Source: Gammaproteobacteria bacterium (GTDB lineage Bacteria > Pseudomonadota > Gammaproteobacteria > Pseudomonadales > Azotimanducaceae). Taken from it: a stretch of 8,422 nucleotides of DNA. The DNA is taken from NCBI GenBank assembly GCA_027293665.1, contig JAPUFN010000016.1:1-8422 (forward strand), read 5' to 3'. Position numbers and translations under genes: made by a program. This document shows, in pieces, positions 4,662-8,422 of the stretch. Under the pieces are notes generated by a model, which had not been told where the DNA came from, made no database searches, and saw nothing but the letters and a program-made list of their open reading frames with translations. Position 1 is the first letter of the stretch; the number at the start of each line of letters is the position of its first letter.

Positions 4662-7600
4662 ATGGCTTACAGCTTTACTGAGAAGAAACGTATCCGCAAA
4701 GACTTTGGCAAACTGTCCTCAGTCATGGAGATTCCGTACCTTCTCTCAATCCAGGTCGATTCGTACGGCAAGTTTCTACAGGAAGATGTAGTACCTGCGG
4801 AGCGGAAAGAAATCGGTCTGCATGCTGCGTTTCGGTCTGTGTTTCCGATTGTCAGCTATTCGGGAAGCGCTGCGTTGGAGTATGTGGCATACCGCCTTGG
4901 CGACCCTGCGTTCGATGTGAAGGAGTGCGTGCTTCGCGGCATAACGTACGCAGCGCCGCTGCGGGTCAAAGTGCGCTTGATCATCTACGACAGAGAATCT
5001 TCCAGTAAGACTGTCAAAGACGTGAAAGAACAGGAAGTCTACATGGGCGAAATCCCGTTGATGACAAAGAACGGGACGTTCGTGATCAACGGTACTGAGC
5101 GTGTCGTCGTCTCTCAGTTGCATCGCTCTCCCGGTGTGTTCTTCGACCATGACCGCGGCAAGACGCATTCCTCCGGCAAGTTGCTCTATTCCGCGCGAGT
5201 AATCCCTTACCGTGGTTCCTGGTTGGATTTCGAATTCGATCCGAAAGACTGTGTCTTCGTGCGCATTGACCGACGCCGGAAGCTGCCTGCGACCATCATC
5301 CTGCGTGCGTTGAACTACTCGTCCGAAGAAATACTGGAAATGTTCTTCGAAAAGAACGTATTTCATGTCAAAAAAGATGGCTTCTCGGTCGACCTGCTCG
5401 CTGAGCGCATGCGCGGTGACGTTGCAACGTTCGACATCAAAGACAAAGCTGGCAAGACGATGGTCGAGTTAGGTAGTCGGATTACCGCGCGCCATGTCCG
5501 GCTACTTGAAGACAGTGGAATCAAACGTCTCAACGTCCCTCGTGAGTATCTTCTTGAGAGGGTGACTTCGCGTGATGTGGTGGATGAGGCCAGCGGCGAA
5601 ATTCTGCTCCCCTGCAACTCCATCATCACAGAGGAAGTACTTGATACGCTGCTCGAAGCCAAGGTCAAAAACATCGAGACCATCTATACGAATGACCTCG
5701 ATTGTGGGCCGTATATTTCCGACACACTGCGCATCGATCCCACCAGCAACAAGCTCGAAGCATTGGTAGAAATTTACCGGATGATGCGTCCGGGTGAGCC
5801 GCCGACGAAAGAGGCCGCAGAAAACCTGTTTACGAATCTGTTCTTCTCTCCGGAGCGCTACGATCTATCAGCCGTTGGCAGGATGAAGTTCAATCGCCGT
5901 CTTGGTCGCGAGGAAATTGTCGGTAGTGGCACGCTCGGCGATGATGACATCATCGATGTGCTGCGCACGCTGATCGAAATCCGCAACGGTAACGGCTCGG
6001 TGGACGACATCGACCACCTCGGTAACCGGCGCGTACGTTCGGTTGGTGAGATGGCGGAAAATCAGTTCCGCGTTGGAGTGATTCGAGTGGAACGGGCGGT
6101 CAAGGAGCGCCTGAGCCTGGCGGAGTCCGAAGGCCTCATGCCGCAGGATATGATCAACGCAAAGCCTGTCGCGGCCGCGATTAAGGAATTCTTCGGCTCG
6201 AGCCAGCTCTCACAATTCATGGATCAGAACAATCCGCTGTCGGAAGTCACCCACAAGCGCCGCGTTTCGGCGTTGGGACCGGGTGGTCTTACGCGAGAGC
6301 GGGCAGGGTTTGAGGTGCGCGACGTGCACCCGACTCACTATGGTCGGGTTTGTCCCATTGAAACACCTGAAGGTCCGAATATCGGGTTGATCAACAGCCT
6401 CGCAACGTACGCCCGCACAAACGAATACGGATTTCTGGAAACGCCGTACCGCCGTGTGGAGAGAGGTAAGGTCACAGATAATATCGAGTACCTGTCGGCA
6501 ATTGATGAAGCGGAGTATGTGATCGCCCAGGCGAGTTCACGCCTCACCACGAAAAATCGGTTCGCGGAGGAACTGGTCGACGTGCGGCATCAGAACGAGT
6601 TTCAGAAGATGACGGCCGACAACGTGGATTACATGGACGTTTCACCCAAGCAGGTGGTGTCGGTCGCCGCGTCGCTGATTCCGTTCCTTGAGCATGACGA
6701 TGCGAACCGGGCGCTGATGGGCTCCAACATGCAACGCCAGGCAGTGCCGACGATCCGCGCCGAGAAGCCGCTCGTCGGCACGGGTATGGAACGCAACGTT
6801 GCGCGCGACTCGGGAGTCTGCGTGATCGCCGAGCGCGGTGGTCAGATCGACAGCGTTGACGCTGGTCGAATCGTTGTAAGAGTTGCGGACGATGAAACGG
6901 AAGCCGGCGAAGCCGGGGTGGATATCTATAGCCTGACGAAGTTTACGCGATCCAATCAGAACACCTGTATCAATCAGCGGCCGCTGGTCAAGCCAGGCGA
7001 TAAAATTTCCAGGAATGACATTCTGGCGGATGGCCCTTCCTGTGACCTGGGTGAGCTGGCGCTGGGCCAGAACATGCGCATCGCGTTTATGCCCTGGAAC
7101 GGCTACAACTATGAGGATTCCATTCTCGTTTCAGAGCGGGTCGTTAAAGAAGACCGTTTCACAAGCGTACATATTCAGGAACTGACGTGTATCGCACGCG
7201 ATACGAAACTTGGTCCGGAAGAAATCACCTGCGATATTCCAAACGTTGGCGAAGGTGCGCTTTCCAAGCTCGACGAGTCGGGCATCGTCTATATCGGTGC
7301 TGAAGTGGCAGCGGGCGACATTCTGGTCGGCAAGGTGACACCCAAGGGTGAAACTCAGCTCACACCGGAAGAAAAACTGCTGCGCGCGATCTTCGGTGAG
7401 AAGGCATCTGATGTAAAAGATACCTCTCAGCGCGTGCCCACCAGCGTTAAAGGCACCGTCATCGACGTCCAGGTGTTCACCCGTGACGGGGTGGAGAAAG
7501 ACCAGCGGGCGAAGGACATTGCGCAGCAGCAGCTCGCTCAGCATCGCAAAAACCTCGATGACGAGTATCGAATCGTCGAAGGTGCGACCTATGAGCGGCT

Positions 7601-8422
7601 GCAGCAAGCGCTACTGGGCCACAAAGCAGCAAGTGTTCCGGGTAGGAAGCGTTTTACGATTGACGAAGAATACCTGGCAAGTCTCGAGCGCGATGACTGG
7701 TTCAAGATTCGCATGTCGGATGACGCGCTGAACGCCCAGCTCGAGCGAGCAGAAGCGCAGCTGAAAGAACGCAAAGAGAAGCTCGATGCGATTTATGCAG
7801 ACAAGCGCCAGAAGCTCGAGTCAGGCGATGATCTTGCCCCCGGCGTACTGAAAATCGTCAAGGTGTATCTGGCGATCAAACGGCGCATTCAGCCTGGTGA
7901 CAAGATGGCGGGCCGCCACGGCAATAAGGGGGTGATCTCGGTGATCATGCCGGTGGAAGACATGCCGTTCGACGAATTCGGTGAACCCGTGGACATCGTC
8001 CTCAATCCGCTGGGCGTGCCTTCGCGTATGAACGTCGGTCAGGTGCTGGAGACGCATCTGGGCTGGGCTGCGAAAGGCATCGGCGACAGGATCGGCGCGA
8101 TGATAGACGAGCAGCGCAAGGTTGCAGAAATCCGCGGCTATCTCGATGAAGTCTACAATTCAGTCAGTGAGCGCAAGGAAAATCTCAAGTCGCTGAAGGA
8201 CCATGAGATTCTGGAACTTGCCAGCAATCTCAGAGATGGTGCACCGATGGCGACGCCAGTGTTCGATGGTGCTGCGGAGTCCGAGATCAAGCAGATGCTG
8301 GAACTGGCCGGCCTGCCAACCAGCGGTCAGTCGATTCTCTACGATGGACGCACGGGAGACCAATTCGATCGACCTGTCACTGTCGGGTACATGTACATGC
8401 TTAAGCTCAACCACCTCGTGGA
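4662..8422 (+). CDS. rpoB: DNA-directed RNA polymerase subunit beta (3' end outside window)
   Basis: This is the beta subunit of RNA polymerase, forming the active-site pincer with beta'. The frame is open for 1253 codons to the window edge; by comparison with E. coli (1342 residues) roughly 100 are missing. The ATG has AGGAG (4651-4655) six bases upstream. Visible in order: MAYSFTEKKRIRKDFGK; NGTFVINGTERVVVSQLHRSPGVFF; the region of the first E. coli insertion (about 225-345); the rifampicin region at 512-538; HPTHYGRVCPIETPEGPNIGL; NYEDSILVSERV with the acidic pair E818-D819; a coiled-coil-rich stretch at 945-1055, matching the second E. coli insertion; GDKMAGRHGNKG with active-site lysines K1081 and K1089; and LKLNHLV with H1251, the counterpart of E. 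coli H1237. No frameshift is seen. rpoC is expected next. Confidence 0.99.
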   Translation, partial: MAYSFTEKKRIRKDFGKLSSVMEIPYLLSIQVDSYGKFLQEDVVPAERKEIGLHAAFRSVFPIVSYSGSAALEYVAYRLGDPAFDVKECVLRGITYAAPLRVKVRLIIYDRESSSKTVKDVKEQEVYMGEIPLMTKNGTFVINGTERVVVSQLHRSPGVFFDHDRGKTHSSGKLLYSARVIPYRGSWLDFEFDPKDCVFVRIDRRRKLPATIILRALNYSSEEILEMFFEKNVFHVKKDGFSVDLLAERMRGDVATFDIKDKAGKTMVELGSRITARHVRLLEDSGIKRLNVPREYLLERVTSRDVVDEASGEILLPCNSIITEEVLDTLLEAKVKNIETIYTNDLDCGPYISDTLRIDPTSNKLEALVEIYRMMRPGEPPTKEAAENLFTNLFFSPERYDLSAVGRMKFNRRLGREEIVGSGTLGDDDIIDVLRTLIEIRNGNGSVDDIDHLGNRRVRSVGEMAENQFRVGVIRVERAVKERLSLAESEGLMPQDMINAKPVAAAIKEFFGSSQLSQFMDQNNPLSEVTHKRRVSALGPGGLTRERAGFEVRDVHPTHYGRVCPIETPEGPNIGLINSLATYARTNEYGFLETPYRRVERGKVTDNIEYLSAIDEAEYVIAQASSRLTTKNRFAEELVDVRHQNEFQKMTADNVDYMDVSPKQVVSVAASLIPFLEHDDANRALMGSNMQRQAVPTIRAEKPLVGTGMERNVARDSGVCVIAERGGQIDSVDAGRIVVRVADDETEAGEAGVDIYSLTKFTRSNQNTCINQRPLVKPGDKISRNDILADGPSCDLGELALGQNMRIAFMPWNGYNYEDSILVSERVVKEDRFTSVHIQELTCIARDTKLGPEEITCDIPNVGEGALSKLDESGIVYIGAEVAAGDILVGKVTPKGETQLTPEEKLLRAIFGEKASDVKDTSQRVPTSVKGTVIDVQVFTRDGVEKDQRAKDIAQQQLAQHRKNLDDEYRIVEGATYERLQQALLGHKAASVPGRKRFTIDEEYLASLERDDWFKIRMSDDALNAQLERAEAQLKERKEKLDAIYADKRQKLESGDDLAPGVLKIVKVYLAIKRRIQPGDKMAGRHGNKGVISVIMPVEDMPFDEFGEPVDIVLNPLGVPSRMNVGQVLETHLGWAAKGIGDRIGAMIDEQRKVAEIRGYLDEVYNSVSERKENLKSLKDHEILELASNLRDGAPMATPVFDGAAESEIKQMLELAGLPTSGQSILYDGRTGDQFDRPVTVGYMYMLKLNHLV
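6195..6275 (+). other. rpoB: Rifampicin-resistance-determining region of rpoB
   Basis: Codons 512-538 here correspond to E. coli 507-533 (offset +5), from GSSQLSQFMDQNN to RVSALG. The residues most often changed in resistant mutants are all in the sensitive form: D521 (E. coli D516), H531 (H526), R534 (R529), S536 (S531) and L538 (L533). The only difference from E. coli that I see in this stretch is Val for Ile at two positions, a conservative change. The sequence therefore predicts a rifampicin-sensitive polymerase. Confidence 0.9.

Noticed and set aside
4776..5366. 196-codon open frame on the minus strand inside rpoB
   Set aside because: It lies wholly opposite conserved rpoB coding sequence, has no recognisable family or ribosome site, and is explained by the codon composition of rpoB.

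Overview
The window is a stretch of the bacterial core genome: tuf (3' part) - tRNA-Trp - secE - nusG - rplK - rplA - rplJ - rplL - rpoB (5' part), all on the + strand. This is the conserved tufB-secE-nusG-rplKAJL-rpoBC cluster. The RpoB N-terminus (MAYSFTEKKRIRKDFGK...PYLLSIQ), the three-segment SecE, and the two RpoB regions corresponding to the large insertions of the E. coli subunit all point to Gammaproteobacteria. I cannot place it in a genus.

Region by region: 1-764 is EF-Tu from about residue 143 (E. coli numbering) to the stop. 765-1018 is non-coding; it holds a displaced second copy of the last 30 bases of tuf and a possible tRNA promoter. 1019-1094 is tRNA-Trp(CCA). secE and nusG (1117-2028) are nearly contiguous. 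A 100-base leader with two hairpins, the expected place for L1 autoregulation, precedes rplK-rplA (2129-3256), which abut with no spacer. A 288-base leader rich in hairpins, matching the L10 leader in position and form, precedes rplJ-rplL (3545-4492). A 169-base spacer with an attenuator-like stem leads to rpoB, which runs off the end after 1253 codons.

The genes supply translation elongation (EF-Tu, tRNA-Trp), the ribosomal GTPase-associated centre and stalk (L11, L10, L7/L12), the E-site stalk protein L1, protein export (SecE), transcription elongation and termination control (NusG) and RNA polymerase beta. Co-transcription ties ribosome, translocon and polymerase synthesis together; the RNA leaders let L1 and L10-L7/L12 hold back their own translation.

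I see no undescribed system. The one real oddity is the duplicated tuf 3' end at 849-885, together with a tuf body whose codon use is unexpected for so highly expressed a gene. Five of the seven visible protein starts are GTG.
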